The position numbers and the translations under genes were made by a program. 64,000 nt of DNA from Sulfotelmatobacter sp963788225. GTDB taxonomy: Bacteria; Acidobacteriota; Terriglobia; Terriglobales; Acidobacteriaceae. The notes under the pieces were generated by a model. It was not told where the DNA came from, searched no databases, and saw only the letters and a list, made by a program, of their open reading frames with translations. Each line of letters begins with the position of its first letter. Position 1 is the first letter of the stretch. Below are positions 9,371 through 18,371 of this stretch, piece after piece. Location of the stretch: NCBI GenBank assembly GCA_963788225.1, contig CAWBGI010000008.1, forward strand, positions 62,001-126,000, in the 5' to 3' direction.

Positions 9371-10227
9371 ACCTGGAAAGAGTAGGGGTTCTGGGCGCCG
9401 GCAATATCGGAGTTGGCGTCGTCACCGACCTGGTGCTTCATGGCATCCCAACGGTCGTGGTTGACCTTACAACAGAGACACTCGAACGCGCTCAAGCCGA
9501 GGTGTTGAACAACATACGGTTCGCTCCTCTGCTGTCAAAATCCCTGCCGCTGGCCAGCCAGGATGAGGCTTTGCAGCGCATGACCCTGACCACCGATCTG
9601 AACGAGTTGGCGTCCTGCGACTTCATCATCGAGAACGTTACCGAGGATTGGGAAATCAAAAAGCCGCTCTATGAGAAATTAGGGAGGCTGGCGCGGCCCG
9701 AGGTCTGCTTTGGAGCCAATACCTCATGCATTTCCATCACACAAATAGGCAGCGCTTCCGGGCGTCCCGCGAATGTGGTCGGGGTTCACTTTATGAATCC
9801 GGTCCATCTGAAGCCAGCCGTCGAGGTGATCCGCGGATTCCACACTTCTGAGCTGGCAGTCAGCACGTTGCTGCAATTGCTTTCCCAACTGAAAAAGGAA
9901 GCGATCATTGTCGAAGATATGCCGGGTTTTGTTTCCAACCGGATCTCGCACCTGTTCATGAACGAGGCCGCGTTTGTTCTGCAGGACAATGTTTCCACTG
10001 CGGAAAACATCGACATGATTTTCAAAAAGTGCTTCGGACACACGATGGGTCCTCTGGAGACCGCCGACCTGATTGGATTGGATACGGTCGTGCATTCTCT
10101 CGACGTTCTTTATGAAAGCTTCCAGGATCCGAAGTACCGATGCTGTCCGTTGCTTAGAAAGTTAGTTCACGCCGGGCATTTAGGGCGCAAAACCGGAAAA
10201 GGCTTTTATAGCTACTTTGCCGGCTGA
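9367..10227 (+). CDS. 3-hydroxyacyl-CoA dehydrogenase family oxidoreductase (ZmaG/FkbK-like)
   Basis: This is an NAD-dependent 3-hydroxyacyl dehydrogenase of typical length (286 aa). The N-terminal Rossmann motif is VGVLGAGNIGVGVV, followed by FIIENVTEDWEIKK and VVGVHFMNPVHLKPAVEVI, and the C-terminal domain has the family signature MPGFVSNRI and LETADLIGLDTV. In methoxy-/hydroxymalonyl-ACP and aminomalonyl-ACP pathways the homologous enzyme (FkbK, ZmaG) oxidises the C3 hydroxyl of a glyceryl- or seryl-ACP. The gene overlaps the FkbH megaprotein gene by 4 bases and the following free ACP gene by one base (TGATG), so the three are translated together. The context makes an extender-unit role far more likely than fatty-acid oxidation. 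Confidence 0.9.
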   Translation: MNLERVGVLGAGNIGVGVVTDLVLHGIPTVVVDLTTETLERAQAEVLNNIRFAPLLSKSLPLASQDEALQRMTLTTDLNELASCDFIIENVTEDWEIKKPLYEKLGRLARPEVCFGANTSCISITQIGSASGRPANVVGVHFMNPVHLKPAVEVIRGFHTSELAVSTLLQLLSQLKKEAIIVEDMPGFVSNRISHLFMNEAAFVLQDNVSTAENIDMIFKKCFGHTMGPLETADLIGLDTVVHSLDVLYESFQDPKYRCCPLLRKLVHAGHLGRKTGKGFYSYFAG

Positions 10228-10580
10228 TGGACCGAAACACCGATTCCTCTCCCTCACGCATTTCCATACCGTTCATTTTTGGAGACAAACCAGTGATCAA
10301 TACCGTCTATGCAGAAGAAGAGTATACGATTAGAGAAACCGTTTCTAACTTCCTGCTGAGCTCGATACGAATTGCGAATCTGAAGTACGACGACCATCTC
10401 TTTGAATCCGGCCTCGTGAATTCCCTGTTTGCCGTCCAGTTGATGACATTCCTCGAAAAGAAGTTTGTCATCGAAATCGGGATTGACGATCTGGACATGG
10501 AGAATTTCAAATCCGTAAACGCGACTACGGCATTTGTCATGAGGAAGAAGGGTTGGGAGACAGTTGGGGCTGCATCGTGA
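10227..10580 (+). CDS. Free-standing acyl carrier protein for extender-unit synthesis
   Basis: A small carrier protein of 117 residues. The attachment site reads SGLVNSLFAVQLMTFLEKKF, with Ser in an NS rather than the more common DS context; this is typical of the free ACPs (FkbJ/ZmaH type) on which unusual malonyl units are built. A 30-residue N-terminal extension rich in polar residues precedes the helical domain; an internal ATG does not improve the fit. It sits between the hydroxyacyl dehydrogenase (one-base overlap) and the acyl-CoA dehydrogenase, and is the expected carrier on which a seryl or glyceryl group is oxidised. Phosphopantetheinylation must come from a transferase elsewhere, since none is in the window. 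Confidence 0.88.
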   Translation: MDRNTDSSPSRISIPFIFGDKPVINTVYAEEEYTIRETVSNFLLSSIRIANLKYDDHLFESGLVNSLFAVQLMTFLEKKFVIEIGIDDLDMENFKSVNATTAFVMRKKGWETVGAAS

Positions 10581-10682
10581 GGTCACGGCCGCGAATTCCT
10601 GCGTCTCCCAACCCAGCAATAATGATTTCCAATTTTGCAAGCTGATCCGTCAAGGGTAGCCACGTTGACAGGCAGGCGCTTA

Positions 10683-11834
10683 ATGCAACATTTATTGACT
10701 GAAGAGCAAAAGGCAAGACATAAGAAGTTCAAGGCGTTTGTGAAAGAAAACGTCGAGCCCTTTGCCGAGACATGGGATCGCGAGCAGAAGATTCCTGAAT
10801 CCGCAATATCGATGCTGGCAAAAGCGGGTTATTTCGGCTGCAGTCTTCCGCCTCAGTATGGAGGACAGGGATGGGACGCGGTCACGTTCGGATTGCTGAA
10901 TGAAGCTTTGGGAAGAGGTTCCTCGTCATTGACCGGCGCGCTGACCGTCCAGACCATGGTTGCGAAGGCGTTGCTGAAGTGGGGAAGCGCCGAGCAAATA
11001 CAGAAATGGATCCCTCTCCTTGCTAAAGGCGAGATTATCGGGGCTTTTGCTTTAACCGAGCCCGGAGCCGGAAGCGATATCCATGGCCTGGTCACTGAAT
11101 TCACTCAATCGGACAGCGGCTCTCTGGTTCTGAACGGCGCCAAGAAATGGATCACCGCCGCTCAGTTCGCGTCGTTATTTCTCGTATTTGGGAAGCTGGG
11201 AGAATGCCCGTTGGCGTGTCTGGTGCCCCGGGACGCTCCCGGCCTCGTAGTGGAACCCATTCATGATCTGATGGGCTTCCGCGCGGCTGGTCTAGCGAGG
11301 CTTACTTTCAACAATGTCGAAGTTCCAGCCGCGAACGCGGTCGGCAAGCCCGGCTTTGCCCTATCGCACGTCGCTACGGTCGGGCTGCACTACGGCAGGA
11401 TCAGCACCGCGTGTTCCGCTCTGGGGCTTCTCAGGGGATGCTTTGAAGAGAGTGTCACCTGGGCGGCCACGCGAAAAATAGGCAATCAACCCTTGGGCGA
11501 TCTGGGAATGATGCGCTCATTGATCGCCGAAATGGGTACCGATCTGGAGGCCGCCAGCTTTCTCTGCCACAGCGCCTGCCGCGCGGCAGATGAAAATCTT
11601 CCCGAGGCGTTTGAAAAGGCTGTGATGGCTAAGTACTTCACTTCCAAAGCCGCGGTAAGAGCCGCCTCGAATGCGGTGCAGATCCAGGGAGCCGCTGGAT
11701 GTCACGGATCGTCGCCGGTCTCGCGCTTCTATCGCGATGCCAAAATTATGGAAATCATTGAAGGCACTACTCAGATTCATGAGCACCTTCTCGGAGGGAT
11801 GTTCGTCCGGCAGGGTCGCCCGTCTTTACAGTGA
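10683..11834 (+). CDS. Acyl-CoA dehydrogenase family enzyme (ZmaI/FkbI-like)
   Basis: A 383-residue flavoprotein with the family architecture: N-terminal helices (LLTEEQKARHKKFKAFVKENV), the FAD/substrate motif GAFALTEPGAGSDIHG, a beta domain with NGAKKWITAAQFA, and a C-terminal part with IQGAAGCHGSSPVSRFYRDAKIMEIIEGTTQIH. In extender-unit pathways this enzyme class completes oxidation of the terminal carbon of an ACP-bound three-carbon unit. It follows the free ACP gene and overlaps the serine-type adenylation gene by 4 bases (GTGA). ATG 10683 was chosen because homology begins there; an in-frame TTG at 10635 would add 16 residues without family similarity. It is the only such dehydrogenase in the cluster, so it probably serves a single extender pathway. 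Confidence 0.9.
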   Translation: MQHLLTEEQKARHKKFKAFVKENVEPFAETWDREQKIPESAISMLAKAGYFGCSLPPQYGGQGWDAVTFGLLNEALGRGSSSLTGALTVQTMVAKALLKWGSAEQIQKWIPLLAKGEIIGAFALTEPGAGSDIHGLVTEFTQSDSGSLVLNGAKKWITAAQFASLFLVFGKLGECPLACLVPRDAPGLVVEPIHDLMGFRAAGLARLTFNNVEVPAANAVGKPGFALSHVATVGLHYGRISTACSALGLLRGCFEESVTWAATRKIGNQPLGDLGMMRSLIAEMGTDLEAASFLCHSACRAADENLPEAFEKAVMAKYFTSKAAVRAASNAVQIQGAAGCHGSSPVSRFYRDAKIMEIIEGTTQIHEHLLGGMFVRQGRPSLQ

Positions 11835-13486
11835 ACTCGTCGGTCAAATCTGTTATGGAATCTCTTATCCAAAGTACGGCCAGCAAATCCGATCTGGAAA
11901 AGATCGCCGAATTCAACCAGACCGAGGCTGCTTTCCCGGATCACGCCACTCTTCAGGAATTAATCGAAGCACAGTTTGCCAAGTGTGCCTCCGCGACGGC
12001 GGTGATCTGCGATCACGACAAGGTCTTCGGCGTGCCCTCGCTCACTTGTGCAGATCTCAACAAAAAAGCCAATCAACTGGCACACTCGTTGCGAGCCGGC
12101 GGCATCGGACCAGGAGACATCGTTGCCTTAATGGTGGAACGATCTTTCGCCATGATGATTGGCATCTTGGGGGTCATTAAGGCCGGAGCCGCGTATCTGC
12201 CTTTATCGCCCGATAACCCGCCGGCCCGCACCGACTACATGCTGAAGGACGCAGGGGTCAGAGTGCTGTTGATGCACACCAAGACGGCCGGCAGAACAAC
12301 GTTCGATGGATCGATAATCAATCTGGACGATCCCGGCATTTATCGCGGACCGGAGGAGAATCCAGTCATTGTCAATCAGGCGAGCGATCTCGCCTATGTG
12401 ATTTATACCTCCGGCTCGACCGGCAAACCCAAGGGAGTGATGATCGAGCATCGCTCCGTCGTGAATCGCCTGCATTGGATGCAACGCGGCTATCCGATTG
12501 GTGGAGACGATGTCATTCTGCAGAAGACTCCTTATTACTTCGACGTTTCGGTGTGGGAGCTTTTCTGGTGGGCTCTGCAGGGCGCAAAACTCTGCTTCCT
12601 GATGCCGCGAGGTGAAGCGAATCCACTGGCCATCGTTGAAACTATCAGGAAGCACCACGTCACTGTCCTGCACTTCGTACCGTCGATGCTGAACATCTTC
12701 CTCGGATATCTGGATGGAAAGGACGATCGCTTTCTGGAAAGCCTGGCATCCGTTCGACGGGTTTTTGTCAGCGGCGAGGCCTTGGCGCCCAGTCACGTAA
12801 AACAGTTCAACAACATTCTGGGAAAGAAGTTCAGGGCACGGCTGACGAATCTATACGGACCCACCGAGGCGACAGTCGATGTGAGTTACTACGATTGCCC
12901 GCCCCACAACGATTTTGAAAAGGTTCCCATCGGCAGGCCAATCCATAACATCAAGCTCTACGTCCTGCAGGATGGCCGGCAGGCAGCGATTGGCGAAACG
13001 GGCGAGTTATGCATTGCCGGGGTCGGGCTTGCGAGAGGGTACCTGAATAATCAGGGGTTGACCGACGAGAAGTTCGTCGATAATCCTGGCAACCCCGGCG
13101 AAAGAATCTACCGAACCGGAGATGTAGCTCGCTGGCTGCCTGACGGCAACATCGAATACCTGGGCCGCGAGGATCACCAGGTAAAGATCCGGGGCTTGCG
13201 GATTGAATTGGGCGAGATTGAGAACACCGTCAGGGATTATCCCGGAGTTGCTGACTGCGTATGCGTGACCCGGCAATACTCGGAGAATGTAATACTGATC
13301 ATTGCATATCTGGTCTGCAGATCGACAGTGGAGATTGACGGTCTGAAGCAGTATCTGAAGAAGCACCTTCCTGATTATTCCATCCCCAACCACGTTGAGA
13401 TACTCGATAAGATGCCGTTGACCTCGAGTGGGAAAGCCGATCGCAAGGCATTGCCAGATCCCGTCATTCAAATGAGGTCGGTATAG
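11831..13486 (+). CDS. Stand-alone NRPS adenylation domain, predicted serine-activating (ZmaJ-like)
   Basis: A free adenylation enzyme of 551 residues with no condensation or carrier domain. Core motifs include YTSGSTGKPKGVM (A3), YYFDVSVWELFWW (A4), NLYGPTEATVD (A5), YRTGDVARW (A7) and SSGKADRKALP (A10). Hand alignment to the GrsA pocket gives D-V-W-H-F-S-L-V-D-K, matching the serine type (DVWH-SL-DK). It must load an external carrier; the free ACP encoded two genes upstream is the obvious candidate. GTG start at 11831 overlaps the acyl-CoA dehydrogenase gene. The order hydroxyacyl dehydrogenase, ACP, acyl-CoA dehydrogenase, serine adenylation matches in composition the zwittermicin ZmaG-H-I-J set that makes aminomalonyl-ACP from serine. 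The residue code was read by eye and should be confirmed by alignment. Confidence 0.88.
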   Translation: MNSSVKSVMESLIQSTASKSDLEKIAEFNQTEAAFPDHATLQELIEAQFAKCASATAVICDHDKVFGVPSLTCADLNKKANQLAHSLRAGGIGPGDIVALMVERSFAMMIGILGVIKAGAAYLPLSPDNPPARTDYMLKDAGVRVLLMHTKTAGRTTFDGSIINLDDPGIYRGPEENPVIVNQASDLAYVIYTSGSTGKPKGVMIEHRSVVNRLHWMQRGYPIGGDDVILQKTPYYFDVSVWELFWWALQGAKLCFLMPRGEANPLAIVETIRKHHVTVLHFVPSMLNIFLGYLDGKDDRFLESLASVRRVFVSGEALAPSHVKQFNNILGKKFRARLTNLYGPTEATVDVSYYDCPPHNDFEKVPIGRPIHNIKLYVLQDGRQAAIGETGELCIAGVGLARGYLNNQGLTDEKFVDNPGNPGERIYRTGDVARWLPDGNIEYLGREDHQVKIRGLRIELGEIENTVRDYPGVADCVCVTRQYSENVILIIAYLVCRSTVEIDGLKQYLKKHLPDYSIPNHVEILDKMPLTSSGKADRKALPDPVIQMRSV

Positions 13487-13544
13487 CGAGCGCTGGCAGC
13501 GCGCTCTTCTTACGCGTGTGCGAAATCATTAGCCCATTCTTGAG

Positions 13545-16500
13545 ATGAATAACGAACTTGATATCGCAGTTGTAGGCATGGCCGGCCGCTTTCCCGGCGC
13601 GCGGAATCTCGACGAATTTTGGCACAACCTCGCCGAGGGGGTTGAGTCGATCACCCGGTTTTCCGACGAGGAGTTGCTGCAATCGGGAGTGCCTGCGGCC
13701 TGCGTGAGCAATTCGAACTACGTGAAAGCCGCGCCGATCCTGGAAGACCCGGGCCAGTTTGACGCCGATTTCTTTGGCTTCCTGCCCACGGAAGCCAGGA
13801 CTTTGGACCCGCAGCATCGCCTGCTCCTGGAGTTGGCGCATGAGGCGATTGAGGACGCGGGCTACGATCCGAATCGCTATCCCGGACGCATCGGCGTTTT
13901 CACCGGTTCCGCTCTCAACACTTATTTCATGGATCGCGGGCTGAGCAACCAGTTTGCCCAGGAGTACATTCCCACGCTGATCAGTTCCGACAAGGATTTT
14001 CTCAGCACCCGGATTTCCTACAAGCTTAATTTGAAGGGACCCAGTCTCACGATTCAGACGGCCTGCTCCACTTCGATGGTTGCAGTCCATTTGGCACGCC
14101 AGAGTCTCTTGAGTGAGGAGTCGGATATGGCGCTGGCGGGCGCGATATCCGTGCGGGTGCCTCATCGGGCGGGTTATTTCTGTGATGGTGGCGGGGTGGT
14201 TTCACCGGACGCCCATGTGAGGGCCTTCGACGCCAAGGCCAATGGAACCGTATTTGGAAGCGGCGGAGGAATTTTGGTGCTGAAGCGCCTGGCGGACGCA
14301 CTCGCCGATGGCGACAACATCCATGCCGTCATCAAAGGCTCCGCCGTTAACAATGACGGCTCGGAAAAAGCCGGTTACACCACGCCCAGCGTCAATGGTC
14401 AGACCGACGTAGTGGTGGAGGCTCTGGCCAATGCTGGCGTCGAGGCGGACAGCATCAGCTATGTCGAGGCCCACGGTTCGGGCACGCCAGTCGGAGACCC
14501 GGTCGAGATCAGGGCGTTGACCAAAGCATTTCGCACTTTCACTCAGCGTTCGGGTTACTGCGCCATCGGCTCGGTGAAAACCAATGTGGGGCATCTCGAT
14601 GCCGCGGCCGCGGTCGCCGGCATGATAAAAACCATTCTGGCCCTCAAGCATCGCACCCTTCCACCCAGTCTCCACTTCAGCCACCCTAACCCCGAAATCG
14701 ATTTCAAGAGCACTCCCTTCTACGTCAACACGCAATTGCGGAAATGGACAAGCGATGGCCCCAGAAGAGCGGGAGTCATGTCCACCGGCATGGGAGGCAC
14801 GAACGCGCACATTGTTTTCGAGGAAGCGCCATTCGAGGAAGCGCCCGAGCCACAGGCGGCACATTCCGGTTCTTCTCAGCTGCTCATCCTTTCGGCAAAG
14901 ACCCCAGCGGCTCTCGGCCATGCTACAGGCCGCTTGCGCGAGTTCCTGGAGCGCAACGATTCCGTAAACATGAACGACGTTGCCCACACCTTGCGGGTCG
15001 GACGTAAGACGTTCTCGCACAGACGGTGTCTCGTCTCTGCCAGCCGGGAGGATGCCATCGCCGCTTTGGCTGAGGAGAACTCAAGGCGCGTCCTCTCCAG
15101 CGTGATGGATGAATCCGCCGGACGGCCCGTAGTTTTCATGTTCCCCGGTATCGGAGATCACTACGTCGGCATGGGCCATGGTCTGTATGAAACATGGGAC
15201 GTGTTCCGGCAGGAAGTGGATCGATGTGCGCAGATTCTCCATCCCCACATGGGGATTGATATTCGGAAAATAATTTATCCCGATGGCCAGGCATGGAAGA
15301 AAGAGGGAAAAAGCAAGGGAATCGATTTGAAGAAGATGCTGGGGCGAGGCGTGGACGCGCCAGAAGACCAACACACCGCGGATCTGAACAAAACGCTATT
15401 TGCCCAACCGGCGCTATTCACCATCGAATACGCCACGGCCCGGCTTTGGCAGTCGCTGGGGATCACTCCCGCCGCCATCGTCGGCCACAGCATGGGGGAA
15501 TATGTTGCGGCTTGCCTTGCCGGCGTGTTGTCGCTGGAAGACGCGTTGCGTTTGATCGCCACGCGAGCCAAGCTGGTCAATGACTTACCTCAGGGAGCCA
15601 TGCTCGCCGTCACACTTCCGGAGAAGAAACTGCTTCCCCTGCTCACCGAAGATTTGTCGATTTCTCTGATCAATGGCCCGGCATTGTGCGTGGTCGCGGG
15701 CCCGGCCGCTGGCGTGGCTGAGTTTGAGCGGCTATTAAATGAAAAGCAGATCATTTCCCGGCGCGTTCAAAATGCCCATGCCTTTCATTCGAGAATGCTG
15801 AGTCCGGTGGTGGGAGCGTTTGAGCAGGAAGTAAGAAAAGTCCAACTGCACGAGCCTGGAATTCCATTCATCTCAAACGTCACGGGAAGATGGATTACCC
15901 GGCGGGACGCCACCAGTCCATCCTATTGGGCGATGCACGCCGATCACACAGCCAGGTTCGGCGATGCCCTGCAAGAGCTTTGGCGATTGAAGAATCCCAT
16001 TTTGCTGGAGGCCGGGCCGGGCGGAACTCTTGGCGTGCTGGCCATGCAGCACCCCGACCGGCAAAATGCCGCGGACCCGGTAACCATTTCGTCGATTCGC
16101 CCTCATTATGAAAACCAGTCTGATGCTGACTTCTTGTTGAAGAGCATTGGCAGGCTCTGGCTTTCCGGAGTTGAGATTCGCTGGGAAAGCATGTATCCCG
16201 CAGAGCAGCGGCGCAGAATATCGCTGCCGACCTATCCTTTCGAGAGGCGCAATTACTGGATAGAGGACATACCGAGCGGTACAAACATTCCACAAAAGCA
16301 GGAATCAGCACCTTCAACATCCAGCTTGGACGATTGGTTCTATGCTCCGACCTGGAAGAGGACGCAGTTTCCGCGTGACATTGTTGACGGCTCGCACCGT
16401 CAGGCCGCCTTCTGGCTGATCGTTGGGGATCGATTCGGCGGTGGCGGCCGTATAAAATCCAAACTCGATTCTGTCCGGATGCCGGCGGTTTTCGTTCGTT

Positions 16501-18206
16501 TTGGCAAAGAGTTTGTCCGTCACGCCGATGGCTCATTTGAACTGAATCCTGAGAGTGTGGAGGGTTATCACGAACTGTTCCAGGACCTGGAACGAAGAGC
16601 AGCCGGTGCTGCCATTAACATCGTCCATTTGGGAAGCCTGACCAGAGAAAATGACGAGGACGCCCGCTTCCGTTCCGCAAACCAGGATTTCGGTTTCTTC
16701 AGCCTGCTGCATATCGCGCAGGCCGTTGGTGAACTCCGGACTTCGATCCCGATCAAGATTGGCGTTATTTCCAACCGGTTGCATCCGGTAACGGGTGAGG
16801 AAGATCTCGCGCCTGCAATGGCAACCGTGCTGGGGGCTTGCGGCGTCATTCCCAAGGAATATCCGAACGTCCAATGCTTCAATATTGACTTGCCGGGCAA
16901 CGAGCCGGTTGACAGTCTTTCCGACGAGTGGTTCGCCAGGATCATTTCTGAATTCGCTGAAGAACACGAGAGCAGTGTCATCGCCTATCGCGGGAAGTAT
17001 CGTTGGGAGCGACACTTCGAACGAATCAAGCTGAATGAGCCTCTCCCTTCCGCAACGCCGAGCGACGCGCCCGTGATCAAGCGTTTAAGGCCCGGTGGAG
17101 TGTACCTGATCACGGGTGGAACCGGTGGACTTGGCTTGGTCATCGCGAAATATCTTGCCAAGGCGTGCCGGCCCAGACTGGTGCTGACCAAGAAGTCCCC
17201 ATTTCCCAAGAAGTCCACTTGGGCAAAATTGGCGACAGCGGCGGATACTCCGGCCGCCACTCTCAAGACGATCACGGCCCTCATGGAGATTGAAAAGATG
17301 GGCGCGGAGATCGAAGTCGTGGTTGCCGACGTCTCCGACATTGAACAAATGCGTACGGTTGTTGACGGAGTCCTCGCGAAATACGGAACAATCAACGGGG
17401 TTATCCACGCCGCAGGGATTGTCCAGGCGGGAATGATTCAGACCAAAACAAAAGAGAGCGCGAGTGCGGTGTTAGCTCCCAAGGTTTACGGCGCCATGAT
17501 TCTGTTTGATCTCTTGAAGCGAATCAAACTGGATTTCATGGTTTTGTTCTCCTCTGTCAGCTCGGCTATTGCACCGTACGCGCTATCTGACTACGCTGCC
17601 GCCAACTCATTTCTTGATGCTTTTGCGTTTTTCGCCAATGCAAAAGGATATTTTCATGCCCTCAGTATCAATTGGTCGTTGTGGAAAGAAGTGGGGATGT
17701 TAGCCGAGTTGGAGAATCTGCAGGGGGTAGGAAGTTGGGATGACGCTGGTTTCAAAAGGGCGATCACGACCAACGAAGGATTAGCGGTATTCGAGAGAGC
17801 TCTCAACTCTAATCTCACTCAGGTCGTTGTGAGCCCGGAGGATCTGAACCAGCTGATAGAAGTGGCCGGCGCAAAGAGGGTTTCCCACGAGGTTAGGACT
17901 CAGCAGGACAAAGCAGGACAGCCAACTAATACAGTGGAAGCAGCCCTGGCTGATATGTGGAGCGCGGTGTTTGGCATTGATGGAATTGGCATTCATGAAC
18001 ATTTCTCCGACTTGGGTGGACACTCACTTCTAGCTATGCAGATCGTCTCCAGAATCCATTCCTTGTACCAGATTCCTTTCACGCTCAGGGATTTCTTCGA
18101 GGCTCCCACCATCGCTCAATTGGGTTCGGTGATAGAGGCAAGAATCCTGGCGGAGGTCGAAGGTCTCACCGATGAACAGGCACAGCGACTGGTTTCAAAC
18201 GACTAG
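13545..18206 (+). CDS. Type I PKS, KS-AT-KR-ACP
   Basis: A single extension module of 1553 residues. KS at about 1-430 with Cys174 in QTACSTSMVAVH plus the two His motifs EAHGSGTPVGD and NVGHLDAA. AT at about 530-840 with Ser649 in GHSMGEY and HAFH downstream, the latter typical of malonyl-type ATs. KR at about 1180-1400 with ITGGTGGLG at 1189-1197 and Ser/Tyr/Asn motif FSSVSSAIAPYALSDYAAAN. ACP with Ser1494 in LGGHSLLAMQ. The AT is unusual: where most ATs read GQGSQ it has FPGIGDHY (533-540), and it carries an extra lysine-rich loop after about 575 that the second PKS lacks. No DH is present, though the product of the gene at 5399 has one. It lies 58 bases after the serine adenylation gene and probably uses a special malonyl-type unit or malonyl-CoA. 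Confidence 0.93.
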   Translation: MNNELDIAVVGMAGRFPGARNLDEFWHNLAEGVESITRFSDEELLQSGVPAACVSNSNYVKAAPILEDPGQFDADFFGFLPTEARTLDPQHRLLLELAHEAIEDAGYDPNRYPGRIGVFTGSALNTYFMDRGLSNQFAQEYIPTLISSDKDFLSTRISYKLNLKGPSLTIQTACSTSMVAVHLARQSLLSEESDMALAGAISVRVPHRAGYFCDGGGVVSPDAHVRAFDAKANGTVFGSGGGILVLKRLADALADGDNIHAVIKGSAVNNDGSEKAGYTTPSVNGQTDVVVEALANAGVEADSISYVEAHGSGTPVGDPVEIRALTKAFRTFTQRSGYCAIGSVKTNVGHLDAAAAVAGMIKTILALKHRTLPPSLHFSHPNPEIDFKSTPFYVNTQLRKWTSDGPRRAGVMSTGMGGTNAHIVFEEAPFEEAPEPQAAHSGSSQLLILSAKTPAALGHATGRLREFLERNDSVNMNDVAHTLRVGRKTFSHRRCLVSASREDAIAALAEENSRRVLSSVMDESAGRPVVFMFPGIGDHYVGMGHGLYETWDVFRQEVDRCAQILHPHMGIDIRKIIYPDGQAWKKEGKSKGIDLKKMLGRGVDAPEDQHTADLNKTLFAQPALFTIEYATARLWQSLGITPAAIVGHSMGEYVAACLAGVLSLEDALRLIATRAKLVNDLPQGAMLAVTLPEKKLLPLLTEDLSISLINGPALCVVAGPAAGVAEFERLLNEKQIISRRVQNAHAFHSRMLSPVVGAFEQEVRKVQLHEPGIPFISNVTGRWITRRDATSPSYWAMHADHTARFGDALQELWRLKNPILLEAGPGGTLGVLAMQHPDRQNAADPVTISSIRPHYENQSDADFLLKSIGRLWLSGVEIRWESMYPAEQRRRISLPTYPFERRNYWIEDIPSGTNIPQKQESAPSTSSLDDWFYAPTWKRTQFPRDIVDGSHRQAAFWLIVGDRFGGGGRIKSKLDSVRMPAVFVRFGKEFVRHADGSFELNPESVEGYHELFQDLERRAAGAAINIVHLGSLTRENDEDARFRSANQDFGFFSLLHIAQAVGELRTSIPIKIGVISNRLHPVTGEEDLAPAMATVLGACGVIPKEYPNVQCFNIDLPGNEPVDSLSDEWFARIISEFAEEHESSVIAYRGKYRWERHFERIKLNEPLPSATPSDAPVIKRLRPGGVYLITGGTGGLGLVIAKYLAKACRPRLVLTKKSPFPKKSTWAKLATAADTPAATLKTITALMEIEKMGAEIEVVVADVSDIEQMRTVVDGVLAKYGTINGVIHAAGIVQAGMIQTKTKESASAVLAPKVYGAMILFDLLKRIKLDFMVLFSSVSSAIAPYALSDYAAANSFLDAFAFFANAKGYFHALSINWSLWKEVGMLAELENLQGVGSWDDAGFKRAITTNEGLAVFERALNSNLTQVVVSPEDLNQLIEVAGAKRVSHEVRTQQDKAGQPTNTVEAALADMWSAVFGIDGIGIHEHFSDLGGHSLLAMQIVSRIHSLYQIPFTLRDFFEAPTIAQLGSVIEARILAEVEGLTDEQAQRLVSND

Positions 18207-18300
18207 ACACGACGGGAATTGTCCGGTGAAAACTGCGTGAAGAACAACTTCCACCAGGGCAAGATTTTTCGCGTTTCCAAATTCACGAAAGTCTCAGTTT

Positions 18301-18314
18301 AGGAGTACGTCATC
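18301..18314 (+). promoter_or_regulatory. Strong ribosome binding site in front of a possible AUC start
   Basis: AGGAG at 18301-18305 is followed after six bases by ATC at 18312, in frame with the NRPS gene downstream. The frame is closed by TAG at 18300, so the only conventional start left is TTG 18372, which has no good ribosome binding site. Starting at ATC 18312 would give an N-terminus containing SPEKQLLLERRLA, the usual beginning of such NRPS proteins. A non-canonical AUC start, or a base error changing ATG to ATC, would both explain this. Confidence 0.45.
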
Positions 18315-18371
18315 AACCGATTAACCAAGAACGACAAAGTACCTTCTCGTCTTTCGCCGGAAAAGCAGCTC

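Noticed and set aside
5399..11834. A complete classical methoxymalonyl-ACP set (FkbG-K)
   Set aside because: FkbH, I, J and K types and a methyltransferase are present, but only one acyl-CoA dehydrogenase and one free ACP exist and they are coupled to a serine adenylation gene, which fits an aminomalonyl pathway better. It remains the main alternative.
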